In this document: piece by piece, positions 63,896-64,000 of the stretch
Numbering within the stretch: position 1 is the stretch's first letter
Layout: each line of letters opens with the position of its first letter
NCBI GenBank assembly: GCA_016714535.1
Contig: JADKDR010000006.1
Span: forward strand, 186,001-250,000
Origin: Bacteroidota bacterium
Lineage (GTDB): Bacteria; Bacteroidota; Bacteroidia; AKYH767-A; OLB10
DNA: 64,000 nucleotides
Reading direction: 5' to 3'
The notes under the pieces: model-generated
Databases searched by the model: none
Told to the model about the DNA's origin: nothing
The model's input: only the letters and a program-made list of their open reading frames with translations
Program-made: the position numbers and the translations under genes

Positions 63896-64000
63896 TTACT
63901 TTGTTTTCCTTTTGGTGAAATGCGCCTCTATTTCCTCTGTTGATTTTGCATTAAAAGTAAACGTTTTTGTAAGCATGCCCTTTCGCGCTACACATACTCC
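63896..64000 (-). CDS. 3' end of an unidentified gene
   Basis: The last 34 codons of a reverse-strand gene: GVCVARKGMLTKTFTFNAKS, ending EAHFTKRKTK, stop at 63896-63898. It is 100 bases upstream of paaA. Too short to identify; it does not match the C-terminus I would expect for PaaB-PaaE. Confidence 0.5.
   Translation of the reverse strand, partial: GVCVARKGMLTKTFTFNAKSTEEIEAHFTKRKTK

Noticed and set aside
63896..64000. Edge fragment as a phenylacetate gene (PaaB-E)
   Set aside because: Sequence does not match expected ends of those proteins; too short to decide.

Overview
The window is chromosomal DNA from a Bacteroidota bacterium; the order is not resolvable by eye, but a Chitinophagales- or Sphingobacteriales-like lineage fits. 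The signs are low GC, T9SS-type C-terminal sorting domains, a SprB repeat, Bacteroidota-specific families (DUF4783, DUF4271, paired OmpH proteins, DUF1501/DUF1800, HTH plus DUF2975), the TTG-N19-TAnnTTTG promoter form, and little use of Shine-Dalgarno sites. No rRNA, CRISPR array or replication origin was seen.

Layout. 0-4.7 kb: reverse-strand surface-polysaccharide operon (B12-radical SAM protein, Wzz-like chain-length protein, O-antigen ligase, GT87-like transferase). 4.8-7.4 kb: secreted T9SS metalloprotease. 8-16 kb: YihY, NadC, DUF4783, RlmH, DprA, carbonic anhydrase next to a bestrophin channel, TonB-dependent receptor. 16.1-21.2 kb: degenerate tRNA-Pro, TyrRS, lipoprotein, DnaG, cytidine deaminase, small cytochrome c. 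21.2-28.9 kb: accessory surface-protein module bracketed by a cytochrome c gene and a second fragment of a cytochrome c gene. 29-37.6 kb: two OmpH chaperones, His-rich lipoprotein, 3-hydroxyacyl-CoA dehydrogenase, DUF4271, HemD, broken radC, GNAT. 37.7-45 kb: DUF1501/DUF1800 pair, metal-binding lipoprotein, dioxygenase-thioredoxin fusion, decayed REP-associated transposase with its palindromes, HTH/DUF2975 pair, TonB-family protein. 45-50 kb: TerC, FtsE, PanC, S41 protease, dCMP-type deaminase. 50.3-59.9 kb: second O-antigen ligase, broken MMPL transporter, GT4 glycosyltransferase, membrane protein, desaturase, polyprenyl synthase. 60.5-62.4 kb: damaged IS66 element. 62.5-64 kb: phenylacetyl-CoA epoxidase subunit PaaA and the edge of another gene.

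The most interesting locus starts at 21.6 kb. A tandem heptanucleotide (CAACAGG) lies between four in-frame ATG codons and the signal peptide of a giant secreted protein. In this sequence the ATGs and the signal peptide are in different frames, and removing exactly one unit joins them. This looks like an ON/OFF phase switch, here OFF, for a very large T9SS surface protein with a predicted N-terminal propeller, a SprB repeat and a beta-helix.

Caution: at least six loci (wzz, the giant surface protein, radC twice, MMPL, IS66 tnpC, RAYT) carry apparent one-base frameshifts, mostly missing bases in short A/T or purine runs. Some may be assembly indels rather than real gene decay.
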